A DNA stretch of 64,000 nt, taken from contig NZ_FOTF01000002.1 in the NCBI RefSeq assembly GCF_900114485.1, forward strand, positions 1-64,000, read 5' to 3'. Source of the stretch: Loktanella salsilacus (GTDB lineage Bacteria; Pseudomonadota; Alphaproteobacteria; Rhodobacterales; Rhodobacteraceae). This document shows positions 8,045 through 19,808 of the stretch, piece after piece (within the stretch, counting starts at the first letter, position 1; every line of letters begins with the position of its first letter). The notes beneath the pieces were generated by a model. That model made no database searches. It was not told the DNA's origin and was given only the letters and a program-made list of their open reading frames with translations. A program made the position numbers and the translations under genes.

Positions 8045-8341
8045 TCACGTCCAGCCGTCGTTTTCGATCAAGGCACGCAGGCGATCTGGCGTGAATTCCG
8101 CATCAAGGCGCGCGGCTTCGGCCTGCGCCACGGCGGCGTCTTCACCGTCCAGCGCATAAGGGTCGCCCCGGCGCATACCTGACAGGTATTCGTCTGTGCC
8201 TGCGGCACCGGATTTCATCGCAGCGCGGTCGATGGCTTGCTCAAACCGTTCTGGCAGTTGGATTTTGCTGGCCTTGCGCCCGCGGCCGACCATGACCTGA
8301 GCAGGCATATCGCGCCAATAGATAATCGTGACGTCGGGCAT
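8045..8341 (-). CDS. 'Virulence factor' family small protein (PF13769-like), one-carbon operon
   Basis: The 98-aa protein starts MPDVTIIYWRDMPAQVMVGRG and matches from memory the Rhodobacteraceae family labelled 'virulence factor' without experimental basis. It is mostly alpha/beta at the N-terminus, with an acidic C-terminal half. It is the first gene of the operon and its stop lies 44 bases upstream of the reductase ATG. ATG 8341 is chosen for an AAGGA ribosome site about 10 bases before it; in-frame upstream Met codons would add up to 53 residues with no similarity I recognise. Its constant company with folate genes suggests a role in corrinoid methyl transfer rather than virulence, which is inference. 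Confidence 0.7.
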   Translation of the reverse strand: MPDVTIIYWRDMPAQVMVGRGRKASKIQLPERFEQAIDRAAMKSGAAGTDEYLSGMRRGDPYALDGEDAAVAQAEAARLDAEFTPDRLRALIENDGWT

Positions 8342-8596
8342 TGTTTCGTTATCCTTGTTCCGCAGGGTGCGGCGTTTCATCGCTTCTAGCATCGCGCGGC
8401 GCGGCGCTTGGTCGGTTTTCGACATAACGCAGCACTTGCGCGACGGGTATCGCCCAAGGCCCGCCGCGATGCCAGCGCCGCGCACCCTCATATCCCGCAT
8501 GATGATGGTGAGGCGACCTCATGACGCAAAGGCTTCGCTTGCCAGTATGCGTCCAACAGCATAGCGTGGTGGCAACTCGAAATGGAGGGCGTGACT

Positions 8597-9709
8597 ATGG
8601 CGCCCAAGCGTCCCTTTGGTGCGGGCGCGTACCCGAAAGCGGTCGATACCCCCGCGCCACAATCTCCTGATCCGGCCACGCTTTATGCGGCCCTCGATCT
8701 GGGGACCAACTCTTGCCGCATGCTGATTGCCCAACCGAAGGGCAGCCAGTTTCATGTGGTCGACAGCTTCTCTAAATCCGTCCAATTGGGGCAGGGGTTA
8801 GAGAGCACTGGAAAGCTGTCTCGCGCGTCGATGAACCGCACGATTGCGGCGATGCGGATCTGTAAGCAAAAACTGGAACGTCACAATGTCACGCATATGC
8901 GGCTTGTGGCGACCGAAGCGTGTCGCCGTGCGCGCAACGGCGCGAATTTCGTGGCGCAAGTGCGGCGCGAAACGGGACTGAAGCTCGAGATCATCAAGCC
9001 AGAGGAAGAGGCGCGCCTTGCCGTCATTTCCTGCGCGCCGCTGGTCAGCACCAAGACCGAACAGCTGCTGGTTGTCGATATAGGCGGCGGCTCGACCGAA
9101 CTGGTTTGGATCGACATCAGCCATGTCCCCGCGCGCGAACGTCCCCGCGCGATTATGCGGCTGCATGCGGGCTTTACCGCCGACCCCGGTCCCTTTGCCG
9201 CGGCCAAGGTGGTGGACTGGATTTCCGTGCCGCTTGGCGTTGCCACCTTGCGCGATCAGTTCGCCGATGTGGAAGACGACGCCGCGCGCTTTGCACTGAT
9301 GAGCTGGTTCTTCGAAGAAAACCTCGCGAACTTTTCGCCCTATGGGTCAGAGCAGGCGCGAGAGAATTTCCAGATCATCGGCACCAGCGGCACTGTGACG
9401 ACGGTCGCGGCGTCCCATCTGGGGCTGAAGCGGTATGACCGGACCAAGGTGGACGGGCTGCGGATGACGACGGACCAGATCGACACTGTGATTCGCAATT
9501 ACCTGACGCTTGGCCCGTTGGGCCGGCGCAGTGATCCGCGCATTGGGCGCGACCGGCAGGCCTTAATCATGTCAGGGGCTGCGATTTTGCAGGCTTTGAT
9601 GCGGCTTTGGCCCACGGATCGCCTGTCTGTGGCGGACCGGGGCCTGCGCGAGGGGTTGCTTTATGCCCAGATGTCGGCAGATGGGGTACTAGAAGACGCG
9701 CCGTATTGA
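8597..9709 (+). CDS. ppx: Ppx/GppA phosphatase family protein (exopolyphosphatase)
   Basis: The 370-aa protein belongs to the ASKHA-fold Ppx/GppA family, which hydrolyses polyphosphate or pppGpp. The first phosphate loop is ALDLGTNSCRMLI (about residues 33-45) and the second is LLVVDIGGGSTELVWID (about 158-174); GTSGTVTTVAASHLGL follows. At 370 aa it is the short form lacking the C-terminal HD-like domain of E. coli Ppx. ATG 8597 is preferred over ATG 8582, because GGAGGG stands 7 bases before it. It lies 96 bases before rlmE, a frequent pairing in Rhodobacteraceae, and an AT-rich hairpin element lies between them. The choice between Ppx and GppA cannot be made from sequence alone. Confidence 0.88.
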   Translation: MAPKRPFGAGAYPKAVDTPAPQSPDPATLYAALDLGTNSCRMLIAQPKGSQFHVVDSFSKSVQLGQGLESTGKLSRASMNRTIAAMRICKQKLERHNVTHMRLVATEACRRARNGANFVAQVRRETGLKLEIIKPEEEARLAVISCAPLVSTKTEQLLVVDIGGGSTELVWIDISHVPARERPRAIMRLHAGFTADPGPFAAAKVVDWISVPLGVATLRDQFADVEDDAARFALMSWFFEENLANFSPYGSEQARENFQIIGTSGTVTTVAASHLGLKRYDRTKVDGLRMTTDQIDTVIRNYLTLGPLGRRSDPRIGRDRQALIMSGAAILQALMRLWPTDRLSVADRGLREGLLYAQMSADGVLEDAPY

Positions 9710-9717
9710 GAGCCGGC

Positions 9718-9770
9718 CGATTTTTCGTGCGAAAAATCGCAGATGAAGACGTTTCAAGTGAAAGGTCTTC
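9718..9770. repeat. AT-rich hairpin element between ppx and rlmE, with a second unrelated hairpin
   Basis: Positions 9718-9727 (cgatttttcg) pair with 9730-9739 (cgaaaaatcg). Five bases later gaagac (9745-9750) pairs with gtcttc (9765-9770), with a further tttca/tgaaa inner stem. The first hairpin belongs to the family seen at 5684, 33078 and 51358. The two-hairpin layout is kept although the second hairpin has a different sequence. Confidence 0.6.
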
Positions 9771-9805
9771 CGGTGGCAAACGGTAGGAATTGAGAAGAAA
9801 CGAAC

Positions 9806-10552
9806 ATGGCAAAGACACCCAGCAAAAATTCATCGGGCCGCGGACAGCGGGATCTGACGGTCAAGGTCAAGACTGCGCGGGGCCGCTCTTTGTCGTCTAC
9901 GCGTTGGCTGCAGCGGCAGTTGAACGACCCCTACGTGAAGAAAGCCAAGATCGAAGGCTATCGCGGCCGGGCGGCGTTCAAGATCTTGGAACTGGACGAT
10001 AAATATCGCTTTCTTATCCCCGGCGCGCGCGTCGTCGATCTGGGCTGTGCGCCCGGCGGTTGGTGCCAAGTCGCGGTGCGCCGCGTGAACGCCTTGGGCG
10101 AGCGGACGTCAAAGGCCGTGGGCCGCGTGCTGGGCGTCGATCTGCAAGAGGTCGAGCCGATTGCTGGCGCTGAAATTCACCAGCTTGATTTTCTGGATGA
10201 CGGTGCCGACCAGTTGGTGATGTCGTGGCTGGATGGCCAAGCCGATGTGGTGATGTCCGACATGGCGGCCTCTGCGTCGGGCCACAAGCAGACCGACCAC
10301 TTGAAAATCATCGCGCTGTGCGAAGCGGCGGCTTATTTTTCCTTCGACGTGCTGACGCCGGGCGGCACCTTTGTCGCCAAGGTTTTGGCGGGCGGGGCAG
10401 AAGGCAATTTGCAAAAGCTTCTGAAATCGCGATTCGAGAAAGTGTCGAACGTCAAACCGCCTGCATCGCGGTCTGACAGTTCGGAAAAGTTCGTCGTCGC
10501 GACCGGTTTCAAAGGACCGCTGCCGGACGATCCAAACGATCAGGACGACTGA
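9806..10552 (+). CDS. rlmE: 23S rRNA 2'-O-methyltransferase RlmE (FtsJ)
   Basis: The 248-aa enzyme methylates the 2'-OH of U2552 in 23S rRNA during late 50S assembly. The SAM site [16 protein letters not shown] is near residues 75-90. The catalytic K-D-K-E residues are visible in [28 protein letters not shown] and SEKFVVAT. The N-terminal extension (about 30 basic residues) is typical of alphaproteobacterial RlmE. In most relatives the Asp motif is SDMAPN; here it is SDMAAS, a mild variation. It follows ppx and converges on the sulfotransferase gene with a 13-base overlap of the ends, leaving no room for a separate terminator. Confidence 0.94.
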   Translation: MAKTPSKNSSGRGQRDLTVKVKTARGRSLSSTRWLQRQLNDPYVKKAKIEGYRGRAAFKILELDDKYRFLIPGARVVDLGCAPGGWCQVAVRRVNALGERTSKAVGRVLGVDLQEVEPIAGAEIHQLDFLDDGADQLVMSWLDGQADVVMSDMAASASGHKQTDHLKIIALCEAAAYFSFDVLTPGGTFVAKVLAGGAEGNLQKLLKSRFEKVSNVKPPASRSDSSEKFVVATGFKGPLPDDPNDQDD

Positions 10553-11142
10553 CGCGCGGCCTGCCAAACCTCAAACTCCGCCGCCCGCTTGTCGCGCAGC
10601 TTTGCCTCTACCGCGGGGCTAAGCACCGCTGCGCGCGGGGGCGAGACATTGAGGCGAGGCAGGGTCAAGGTCACGTCAAGCCGTTGTTCTAAAAACGCAA
10701 TCAGGCGATCCTGGTCCTCGTAGGCGAACAGGTGATCGACCGCGATCTGCCCCTCGCCGTCGCAGACAAACTTTGCCTGACTGCCGACATTGGCAAAGGG
10801 CTCAGGCTTGCCCTTCACGTATTCCAGCACGAATTCGTCAAAGCTGACGTCTTTGGTGCTGTTCGGATGCCCGTCCAGATCGGCGCGCGCGCGGTAGCGA
10901 TACCAGCTGCCCAGCCAGTCGATTGGATCACGCACGACGGCCATCGTTTCTGGTTCTTGCCCACCCGCCTGGACAAAGAACGGTTTCAGAAACCGGCGAT
11001 AGCGGTAAATTGGCGCATGCTTGATGGTCGGCGGATCGCGCAGGACCATCGCGGCCTTGGGGCCAAGCGCGCCCTCGATCGCGGTGGTGCCGGTTTTTGG
11101 CACGGCCAAAAAGACCAAGTTTTCTTTCCAAAAGACCAGCAT
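10540..11142 (-). CDS. Sulfotransferase family protein
   Basis: The 200-aa protein has the two PAPS-binding signatures of sulfotransferases: [13 protein letters not shown] (5'-phosphosulfate loop, residues 14-26) and [16 protein letters not shown] (3'-phosphate site, near residue 70). It would transfer sulfate from PAPS to an unknown acceptor such as a carbohydrate or lipid. It is shorter than most family members, and no membrane segment is visible. The gene stands alone between rlmE and recA, transcribed towards rlmE, with a 200-base region upstream that also holds the recA promoter. Similar proteins are numerous in Roseobacter genomes; the acceptor cannot be predicted. Confidence 0.8.
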   Translation of the reverse strand: MLVFWKENLVFLAVPKTGTTAIEGALGPKAAMVLRDPPTIKHAPIYRYRRFLKPFFVQAGGQEPETMAVVRDPIDWLGSWYRYRARADLDGHPNSTKDVSFDEFVLEYVKGKPEPFANVGSQAKFVCDGEGQIAVDHLFAYEDQDRLIAFLEQRLDVTLTLPRLNVSPPRAAVLSPAVEAKLRDKRAAEFEVWQAARQSS

Positions 11143-11235
11143 GGCGGCTCCGTTTCGCTATTCTTGGGCAGACCCTAATTCATGCACAAATTTTTAACCA
11201 CTCTGGGTGCAGGTTTAATTTGGTTAAGAAATGAG

Positions 11236-11288
11236 TTGAAATGTTCTCGCTTTGGTCTCATATAAAGCGTTAAGAACAGATCAAGAAC
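11236..11288 (+). promoter_or_regulatory. recA promoter with SOS (LexA) box
   Basis: A direct repeat GAAC-N7-GAAC occupies 11274-11288, the LexA box described for several alphaproteobacteria. A plausible -35 (ttgaaa, 11236-11241) and -10 (tataaa, 11261-11266, 19-base spacer, or catata at 17) lie just upstream, so LexA would cover the transcription start. The recA start codon is 55 bases further on. Confidence 0.75.
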
Positions 11289-11342
11289 ACATACCGGCGA
11301 TTGCGGCCCCCCCACCGGGCATGACATAAGGACGCGACTGAC

Positions 11343-12422
11343 ATGGCAACGGCAGAACTTCTGAAAATGACTGACAAGAAAACCGCCGACAAGCAAAAGG
11401 CGCTGGAAAGCGCGCTGGCGCAAATCGAACGTCAATTCGGCAAGGGGTCCATCATGACCCTTGGCGGCCAAAACCAGATGCGCGACATCGAAGCGACCAG
11501 CACTGGATCGCTTGGACTCGATATCGCGCTTGGCATTGGTGGCCTGCCCAAGGGCCGCATCATTGAAATTTATGGTCCGGAATCATCGGGTAAGACGACG
11601 CTGACCCTGCATTCCATCGCGGAAGAGCAGAAAAAAGGCGGCGTTTGCGCCTTTGTTGATGCGGAACACGCCTTTGATCCGGCCTATGCGAAGAAGCTGG
11701 GCGTCAACCTGGACGAGCTGCTGATTTCGCAGCCCGACACCGGCGAGCAAGCGCTTGAGATTGTTGACACACTGGTCCGCTCTGGCGCGGTCAGCTTGGT
11801 GGTGATCGACTCTGTCGCCGCCCTGACACCGAAGTCGGAAATCGAAGGCGATATGGGCGATAGCAGCGTTGGCGTGCACGCCCGCCTGATGTCCCAAGCG
11901 ATGCGCAAGCTGACCGGTTCGATCAACCGCTCTGGCTGTATGGTGATCTTCATTAACCAGATTCGGATGAAGATCGGCGTCATGTTCGGCTCGCCCGAGA
12001 CGACGACCGGCGGAAATGCGCTGAAGTTCTATGCCTCCGTGCGTTTGGATATCCGCCGCATCGGTTCGATCAAGGACCGGGACGAGGTTGTGGGCAACCA
12101 GACCCGCGTGAAGGTTGTTAAGAACAAAGTCGCGCCGCCGTTCAAGCAGGTCGAATTCGACATCATGTATGGCGAAGGCATTTCCAAAAATGGCGAGCTG
12201 CTGGATCTGGGCGTGAAAGCTGGCGTCGTGGAAAAGTCCGGCGCTTGGTTCAGCTACGGCGACGAGCGTATGGGGCAGGGCCGCGAGAACTCTAAGCAGT
12301 TCCTGAAGGATAACCCTGCAGCCGCGATCGAAATTGAAGACAAAATTCGCGCGGCTCATGGCTTGGACTTCGCGATGTCGGATAACGATTCTGGATCAGA
12401 CGACGATCTGGTTGAAATGTAA
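11343..12422 (+). CDS. recA: Recombinase RecA
   Basis: The 359-aa protein forms the ATP-dependent filament for homologous recombination and triggers LexA self-cleavage. It is full length: core start [21 protein letters not shown], Walker [11 protein letters not shown] (about residue 79), [18 protein letters not shown], Walker [11 protein letters not shown], loop L1 [16 protein letters not shown] and loop L2 [22 protein letters not shown]. The acidic C-terminus [13 protein letters not shown] is the usual regulatory tail. ATG 11343 has an AAGGA site 11 bases upstream. An SOS box controls it and a terminator hairpin (12492-12522) follows, so it is monocistronic. A second internal start at residue 10 (MTDKK) is possible but less well placed. 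Confidence 0.98.
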   Translation: MATAELLKMTDKKTADKQKALESALAQIERQFGKGSIMTLGGQNQMRDIEATSTGSLGLDIALGIGGLPKGRIIEIYGPESSGKTTLTLHSIAEEQKKGGVCAFVDAEHAFDPAYAKKLGVNLDELLISQPDTGEQALEIVDTLVRSGAVSLVVIDSVAALTPKSEIEGDMGDSSVGVHARLMSQAMRKLTGSINRSGCMVIFINQIRMKIGVMFGSPETTTGGNALKFYASVRLDIRRIGSIKDRDEVVGNQTRVKVVKNKVAPPFKQVEFDIMYGEGISKNGELLDLGVKAGVVEKSGAWFSYGDERMGQGRENSKQFLKDNPAAAIEIEDKIRAAHGLDFAMSDNDSGSDDDLVEM

Positions 12423-12491
12423 GCCACTTCGAACGGTGCGGGGCGACACCAGAAACGCCTGACGCGCAGCGATGCGCGGACAATATCCGGG

Positions 12492-12522
12492 AAAGGGTGC
12501 GGCGCAGGCTGCACCCTTTTTC
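12492..12522 (+). terminator. Rho-independent terminator after recA
   Basis: The stem aaagggtgc (12492-12500) pairs with gcacccttt (12511-12519) and continues into a T-run (ttttt). It lies 70 bases after the recA stop and about 70 bases before alaS. Confidence 0.8.
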
Positions 12523-12589
12523 GTTATCGCTTTACGGTGCGGCGCTAGGGGTCTATTTCATCCCAAACCACCGCATTGAAGGCCCTGAT

Positions 12590-15240
<2,651 letters not shown>

Positions 15241-15244
<4 letters not shown>

Positions 15245-15528
15245 AAACAGCGCTTTGGGTGGCCCACGTCACCGTGACGGATAACGATTCCTACGCGAAA
15301 TACGCTGCCCTCGCGACGGGCGCGATTGCGGACCACGGCGGCGTCTTTCTGGCGCGTGGCGGGGCCTATGAGACGCTGGAAGGGCCAGTCCGTCCGCGTA
15401 ATGTCGTCGCACGGTTTCCGTCGATGCAGGCGGCGCATGATTGCTATTATTCTGATGCCTACCAAGAAGCACTGGGTCACGCCAAAGGCGCGGCGCAGCG
15501 TGAATTGAGCATCATCGAAGAACTTTGA
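15241..15528 (+). CDS. DUF1330 family protein
   Basis: The 95-aa protein is a dimeric alpha-beta barrel of the DUF1330 type: [40 protein letters not shown], then [26 protein letters not shown]. Members are small cytosolic proteins of unknown reaction, structurally like EthD/antibiotic monooxygenase folds. Its ATG overlaps the alaS TGA (ATGA), so it is co-translated with alaS, and its own TGA overlaps the MOSC gene start. The physical coupling is clear; a functional link to alanylation is not. Confidence 0.9.
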
Positions 15529-15995
15529 AAGGCGCACTTGGCGCTATGATGTCCCGCCATGCGCAGGCGGGGCATCTAGACTGGATCGGCCTGCGGGCCG
15601 TACGGCGGGGCGACGTCGAGAGCACGTTGCGCGCCGCAGTGACTGAGGCTGGCCTAGATGGCGATCACGGCCGCCCCGGCAAGCGCGCGGTGACGCTGAT
15701 ACAGGCAGAGCATTTGCCCGTCATCGCTGCCTTGATCGGGCGCGATGATGTTGCAGCCGCTGACCTGCGGCGTAATTTAGTCATTTCAGGCATTAACCTA
15801 GCCGCCCTGCGCAAGGGTGCGGTGCGGATCGGCGAGGTTACCTTGCTGATCGAAGGACCCTGTCCGCCGTGCAGCCGGATGGAGGAAACCTTTGGTTCCG
15901 GCGGCTATAACGCCGTGCGCGGGCATGGCGGATGGTACGCCTCTGTCGTGCAGGGCGGAATACTGCGGGTCGGGGATACGGTCGCGGCGGGCTGA
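15525..15995 (+). CDS. MOSC domain-containing protein
   Basis: The 156-aa protein is a compact MOSC beta-barrel. It has GLDGDHGRPGKRAVTLIQAEHLPVIAAL, the DLRRNLVISGINL block, and the conserved Cys in EGPCPPCSRMEE that in MOSC proteins is thought to bind sulfur for metal-sulfur cluster or molybdenum cofactor chemistry. The start is uncertain: TTG 15525 overlaps the previous stop (TTGA), while ATG 15546 or 15549 lack a ribosome site. The protein could assist molybdopterin enzymes such as the formate dehydrogenase 6-10 kb away, but that is speculation. It ends the alaS group; a GC-rich repeat element follows. Confidence 0.85.
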   Translation: MKGALGAMMSRHAQAGHLDWIGLRAVRRGDVESTLRAAVTEAGLDGDHGRPGKRAVTLIQAEHLPVIAALIGRDDVAAADLRRNLVISGINLAALRKGAVRIGEVTLLIEGPCPPCSRMEETFGSGGYNAVRGHGGWYASVVQGGILRVGDTVAAG

Positions 15996-16027
15996 GGGCG
16001 ACGTATTTTTACATAATATCGGTCAGA

Positions 16028-16086
16028 GGGGGGCCAGCCCCCCGTCGCTGCGCGACGCCCCCCGAGGTATTTTTGACCAGAAGAAG
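16028..16086. repeat. Dispersed GC-rich double-hairpin repeat, copy A (59 bases)
   Basis: The copy reads as a ggggggccagcccccc palindrome (16028-16043), then a small hairpin gtcgc-tgc-gcgac (16044-16056), then a cccccc-gaggtatttttgaccagaagaag tail. An almost identical copy lies inverted at 33010-33068. The small hairpin differs by two compensating bases between copies. It is intergenic, between the MOSC gene and the typA terminator. Confidence 0.8.
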
Positions 16087-16098
16087 ACGTTAAATACA

Positions 16099-16132
16099 AA
16101 AAGGCCCGCTCCGATGTTGGAGCGGGCCTTTT
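16099..16132 (-). terminator. Terminator of typA
   Basis: The stem aaaaggcccgctcc (16099-16112) pairs with ggagcgggcctttt (16119-16132) around a 6-base loop. On the minus strand it follows the typA stop by 7 bases and ends in a T-run. Confidence 0.85.
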
Positions 16133-16139
16133 CATGTGT

Positions 16140-17957
16140 TTAGGCGGACTTTGCGTTCCGCTTACGCTCGTGCGGGTCAAGGTAGCGCTTACGCAGGCGG
16201 ATCGCGTTTGGTGTGACTTCGACCAGCTCGTCATCGTCGATATAGGCGATGGCCTGCTCTAGCGACATCGTGACGGGGGTCGTCAAGCGGACCGCTTCGT
16301 CTGTGCCGGAGGCGCGGACGTTGGTCAGCTGCTTGCCCTTGAGCGGGTTCACTTCCAGATCGTTATCGCGCGAATGCTCGCCAATGATCATGCCCTGATA
16401 GACAGCTTCCTGTGCGCCGATGAAGAACTTGCCGCGGTCTTCCAGCTTCCACAAAGCGAAGGCGACCGACGTGCCATTTTCCATCGAGATCAGAACGCCC
16501 TGACGGCGGCCTTGGATCTTGCCCTTGTAAGGGGCCCAGCCGTGGAACAAGCGGTTCAGGATGCCAGAGCCGCGGGTGTCGGTCAGGAATTCGCCGTGGT
16601 AGCCGATCAGGCCGCGGGACGGGACGTGGGCGATGATGCGGGTCTTGCCTGCGCCAGCTGGCTTCATCTCGACCAGCTCACCTTTGCGGGGGCCTGTCAG
16701 CTTTTCGACGACGGCGCCGGTGTACTCGTCATCAACGTCGATTGTCGCTTCCTCGATCGGCTCCATACGGACGCCATCGATGGTTTTGTAGATAACCTGC
16801 GGGCGAGAGATCGAAAGCTCGAAACCTTCGCGGCGCATGTTCTCGATCAGAACGCCCATCTGCAATTCGCCGCGGCCAGAGACCTCGAAGGCGTCGCCTT
16901 TTTCGGTGTCGGCGATTTTGATTGCGACGTTAACTTCAGCCTCTTTCATCAGGCGGTCACGAATGACGCGGGACTGCACTTTTTTGCCGTCCTTACCAGC
17001 CAGTGGCGAATCGTTGATGCCAAAGGTCACGGTGATGGTGGGCGGGTCGATGGGCTGGGCAGGGATCGCGGTGTCGATGGACAGATCGCAGATCGTGTCG
17101 GCCACGGTTGCCTTGGTCATACCGGCCAGCGTGACGATGTCGCCAGCTTCTGCCACGTCAATCGCGGTCTGGGATAGGCCACGGAACGCGAGGATCTTAG
17201 ACACGCGGAACTGTTCGATCTTGGTGCCATTGCGCGACAGCGCCTTGACGGTTTCGCCTGCGCGCAGCGTACCAGCCTCGACCCGGCCGGTCAGGATGCG
17301 GCCGATGAAGGGGTCAGCGGACAGGGTCGTTGCCAGCATCTGGAACGGCTCTTCGCGGCGGGAAATCTGGGCGGGCATCGGGACGTGCTTGAGGACCATG
17401 TCGAACAGCGCGTCAAGGTTTTCGCGTGGGCCGTCCAGTTCGTTGTCGCACCAGCCAGCACGGCCAGAGGCGAACATCACTGGGAAATCAAGCTGTTGGT
17501 CGTTGGCTTCCAATGCAGCGAACAGGTCGAACACGTTGTCGACAGCCTGATCAGGCTCGCCGTCGGCCTTGTCGACTTTGTTCACGACGACGATGGGGTT
17601 CAGGCCCAGTGCCAGCGCCTTGGAGAGCACGAATTTCGTCTGTGGCATCGGGCCTTCGGCCGCGTCAACCAACAGCACAACGCCGTCGACCATCGACAGG
17701 ATGCGTTCGACTTCGCCGCCAAAGTCGGCGTGGCCGGGCGTGTCAACGATGTTGATGCGCGTGCCTTTCCACTCGACCGAGGTACATTTGGCCAGAATGG
17801 TGATACCGCGCTCGCGCTCGATATCGTTGCTGTCCATGGCGCGTTCGGTCGTCGCCTCGTTTTCGCGGTAAACGCCCGATTGCTTCAGAAGCTCGTCCAC
17901 CAACGTGGTTTTGCCGTGGTCAACGTGCGCGATGATCGCAATATTGCGAATGTCCAT
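16140..17957 (-). CDS. typA: Translational GTPase TypA/BipA
   Basis: The 605-aa ribosome-associated GTPase aids 50S assembly and stress or cold adaptation. G-domain motifs are G1 [12 protein letters not shown] (residues 10-21), G2 with RGITI, G3 DTPGHADF and G4 [12 protein letters not shown]-like domains II, III and V follow, and the BipA-specific C-terminal region has [32 protein letters not shown]. The length is normal. ATG 17957 starts [16 protein letters not shown], the family norm. It is monocistronic with a strong terminator. Confidence 0.97.
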   Translation of the reverse strand: MDIRNIAIIAHVDHGKTTLVDELLKQSGVYRENEATTERAMDSNDIERERGITILAKCTSVEWKGTRINIVDTPGHADFGGEVERILSMVDGVVLLVDAAEGPMPQTKFVLSKALALGLNPIVVVNKVDKADGEPDQAVDNVFDLFAALEANDQQLDFPVMFASGRAGWCDNELDGPRENLDALFDMVLKHVPMPAQISRREEPFQMLATTLSADPFIGRILTGRVEAGTLRAGETVKALSRNGTKIEQFRVSKILAFRGLSQTAIDVAEAGDIVTLAGMTKATVADTICDLSIDTAIPAQPIDPPTITVTFGINDSPLAGKDGKKVQSRVIRDRLMKEAEVNVAIKIADTEKGDAFEVSGRGELQMGVLIENMRREGFELSISRPQVIYKTIDGVRMEPIEEATIDVDDEYTGAVVEKLTGPRKGELVEMKPAGAGKTRIIAHVPSRGLIGYHGEFLTDTRGSGILNRLFHGWAPYKGKIQGRRQGVLISMENGTSVAFALWKLEDRGKFFIGAQEAVYQGMIIGEHSRDNDLEVNPLKGKQLTNVRASGTDEAVRLTTPVTMSLEQAIAYIDDDELVEVTPNAIRLRKRYLDPHERKRNAKSA

Positions 17958-18020
17958 GATATCAGCCTTTGTCCGGAGTTGCCGCGCGAATACAATGCAT
18001 ATGCAGCAAAGGCTAGTCCC

Positions 18021-18356
18021 TTAGTGCGGTGACGCGGTGGAGTAAAGCTGGATGACCACAATTCCTGTGATAATCAGGCCAAGTCCGATCACCGCGGGCA
18101 CATCTAGGCGCTGGCCAAAGATCACAAAACCGAAACCAGCGATCAGCACGATGCCAAGGCCGGACCAGATCGCATAGACGACGCCGACGGGCATGACCCG
18201 CAGCGCCTGCGCCATGAAATAGAACGACGCGCCATAGAACACGACAGTAATCACGGCGGGCAGGGGCTTGGTAAATTGCTGGCTAGCTTGCAGCGCCATG
18301 GTGCCGATGGTTTCAGCGACGATGGCGATCAGCAGGGCGATGTAATGATATGGCAT
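18021..18356 (-). CDS. Small multidrug resistance (SMR) family transporter
   Basis: The 111-aa inner-membrane protein has four hydrophobic helices. The membrane-embedded Glu essential for proton/cation exchange in SMR proteins is in helix 1 (IAIVAETIGTMAL, about residue 15), and PVGVVYAIWSGLGIVLI forms helix 3 with the GVVYAIWSG signature. Such proteins export quaternary ammonium, guanidinium or other organic cations. It stands alone, upstream of typA on the same strand with a 63-base gap. The sequence does not discriminate between EmrE-like and guanidinium (Gdx) subtypes. Confidence 0.92.
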   Translation of the reverse strand: MPYHYIALLIAIVAETIGTMALQASQQFTKPLPAVITVVFYGASFYFMAQALRVMPVGVVYAIWSGLGIVLIAGFGFVIFGQRLDVPAVIGLGLIITGIVVIQLYSTASPH

Positions 18357-18510
18357 CGGCTAGGCATCGCGCGGCGGGCTTGGCTTGTCAATTAGCGCCA
18401 AGCCGAGGACTAAGCCGCGAAACGTCTGTGTCGTTAGCCCTGAACCTGACGTTTGGCTTAAGAAAGCAGAGGGTTTGGTTCGCGGGAGGGCCGGCAATCA
18501 CGCTAAGGGT

Positions 18511-18906
18511 CTAGGTATTCGCCATTTCGTTTAGCACCTTCATAGCGTCGTCCTGACGTCCATCGGGCACAAAGAGATGATCGTGGAAGTAGCCAGAAAC
18601 TGGATTTACGCCCATGTCATGCTTTGCAAGTTCCGTCGCAATGCGCGCCATAAAGCCGACAGCCTCTAGGGACGAATGAATATTGAGCGTGATCATCCGG
18701 CATGGAAATTCGTAAGAGAGCCCATGCGTTTCTGCCTCGGACTTTAGAAGTATATAGGTGGTTCCTTCTGCTTCTCTGAAGGTCATACGCGGCTCAATGC
18801 CGTCCAGCTTTTGATCGTGCTGAGCGGTCACGAAAACATACAAGCCTTTAACTAGGATGGCCGACATGGACCTAACGAGTTCGTCCAAATTTGTCTCGCC
18901 GGTCAT
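18511..18906 (-). CDS. ACT domain-containing protein
   Basis: The 131-aa protein carries a tandem ACT-like fold. It has RSMSAILVKGLYVFVTA at the N-terminus, a central FREAEGTTYILLKSEAE strand region, and the C-terminal half CRMITLNIHSSLEAVGFMARIATELAKHDMGVNPVSGYFHDHLFVPDGRQDDAMKVL. The family (DUF2241/ACT_7 type) is thought to sense amino acids; the ligand is unknown. ATG 18906 begins MTGETNLDELVRSM. The frame continues 41 codons upstream but shows nothing familial there. It is monocistronic. Base composition is a little more AT-rich than its neighbours. Confidence 0.8.
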   Translation of the reverse strand: MTGETNLDELVRSMSAILVKGLYVFVTAQHDQKLDGIEPRMTFREAEGTTYILLKSEAETHGLSYEFPCRMITLNIHSSLEAVGFMARIATELAKHDMGVNPVSGYFHDHLFVPDGRQDDAMKVLNEMANT

Positions 18907-19096
18907 TTTCGATCCACTTCGCAACATTTGCCTGATGCATCTGTATGCGGCCCAAAATCGAGGGTGTCGAGAAGGCCGGTGTTCCCGCGATAATGTCCGC
19001 CGGTTTAAGCTGAACAAGCCGTTCGCCAAGCAACCGTTTCCGAAGCCACCTATGTGGGCCAGAAGGCCGGGTTCGCTGGGCGTCTGACACCCGCGT

Positions 19097-19699
19097 TCAG
19101 GTCGCGATATAACGGTCGCGGCGGTGGTTGAAGGTGATGATCAGGTTCAGCACAACCGCGCCCAGCAGTGACCACATCACGATGGTCGCGGGGAACAGGA
19201 ACAACGCTGCGGTAAAGATCACGGCGTCGACTGCCAGCTGCACATAGCCCGCCTTGAAACGGGTCGTGTCCTGCACCAGCAATGCGACCACGCCCAAGCC
19301 GCCAAGGCTGCCGTTGTGACGAAACAGCGCCAGCAGACCCAGTCCGGTAATCGCGCCAAAGGTGACGGCGGCGAAGGCGGGGTTCAGGACTTCAAACGTC
19401 ATGCCGCGGGGGATCAAGGTCGTCATGACCGATAGCGCCGTGACCGAGATAAGCGATTTGATCGTGAAGGCGCGGCCTAGCCGGTACCATGCCAGCACAT
19501 AAAACGGGATGTTGATGACAAAGAAGACAACGCCAAAGGACCAACCGGTCAGATAGGCGATGATCACCGCGACGCCCGCCGTCTGGCCTGTGATCAACCC
19601 CGCAGAGGTCAGGATCGCAAGACCCAAGGCACATAGGAACACGCCAAGGCCCATGCCTTGCGCATCTTCGAGGAGGGAGTGTTTGTTGGCTGGTGACAT
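19097..19699 (-). CDS. YitT family membrane protein
   Basis: The 200-aa protein has five to six transmembrane helices and the YitT/DUF161 pattern: GLGVFLCALGLAILTSAGLITGQTAGVAVIIAYLTGWSFGVVFFVINIPFY, then GAITGLGLLALFRHNGSLGGLGVVALL. The C-terminal cytosolic domain seen in many Firmicutes relatives is absent, so it is the short form. The function is unknown; transport of small compounds is often guessed. ATG 19699 was chosen over a start 24 codons upstream that lies in the icd terminator. It is transcribed away from icd with the terminator between. Confidence 0.85.
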   Translation of the reverse strand: MSPANKHSLLEDAQGMGLGVFLCALGLAILTSAGLITGQTAGVAVIIAYLTGWSFGVVFFVINIPFYVLAWYRLGRAFTIKSLISVTALSVMTTLIPRGMTFEVLNPAFAAVTFGAITGLGLLALFRHNGSLGGLGVVALLVQDTTRFKAGYVQLAVDAVIFTAALFLFPATIVMWSLLGAVVLNLIITFNHRRDRYIAT

Positions 19700-19742
19700 G
19701 TCTTGCCGATAGGACAGCAAAGTTGACCTGTCTAGACGAAAA

Positions 19743-19767
19743 CGGCCGCTCCTATCAGGAACGGCCG
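19743..19767 (-). terminator. Terminator of icd
   Basis: The stem cggccgctcct (19743-19753) pairs with aggaacggccg (19757-19767) with one G-T pair. On the minus strand it is followed by tttt and lies about 40 bases after the icd stop. Confidence 0.75.
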
Positions 19768-19808
19768 CCACGTCAGCATAACCGGTGGGTCATGCCTGTA
19801 ATTTAAGC

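Noticed and set aside
18907-19096. Possible gene remnant (minus-strand GERLVQLKPADIIAGTPAF) upstream of the ACT gene
   Set aside because: The stretch faintly resembles ABC-type binding proteins, but it is too short and has no intact start or neighbours, so I do not annotate it. A translated search of this 190-base gap would settle it.
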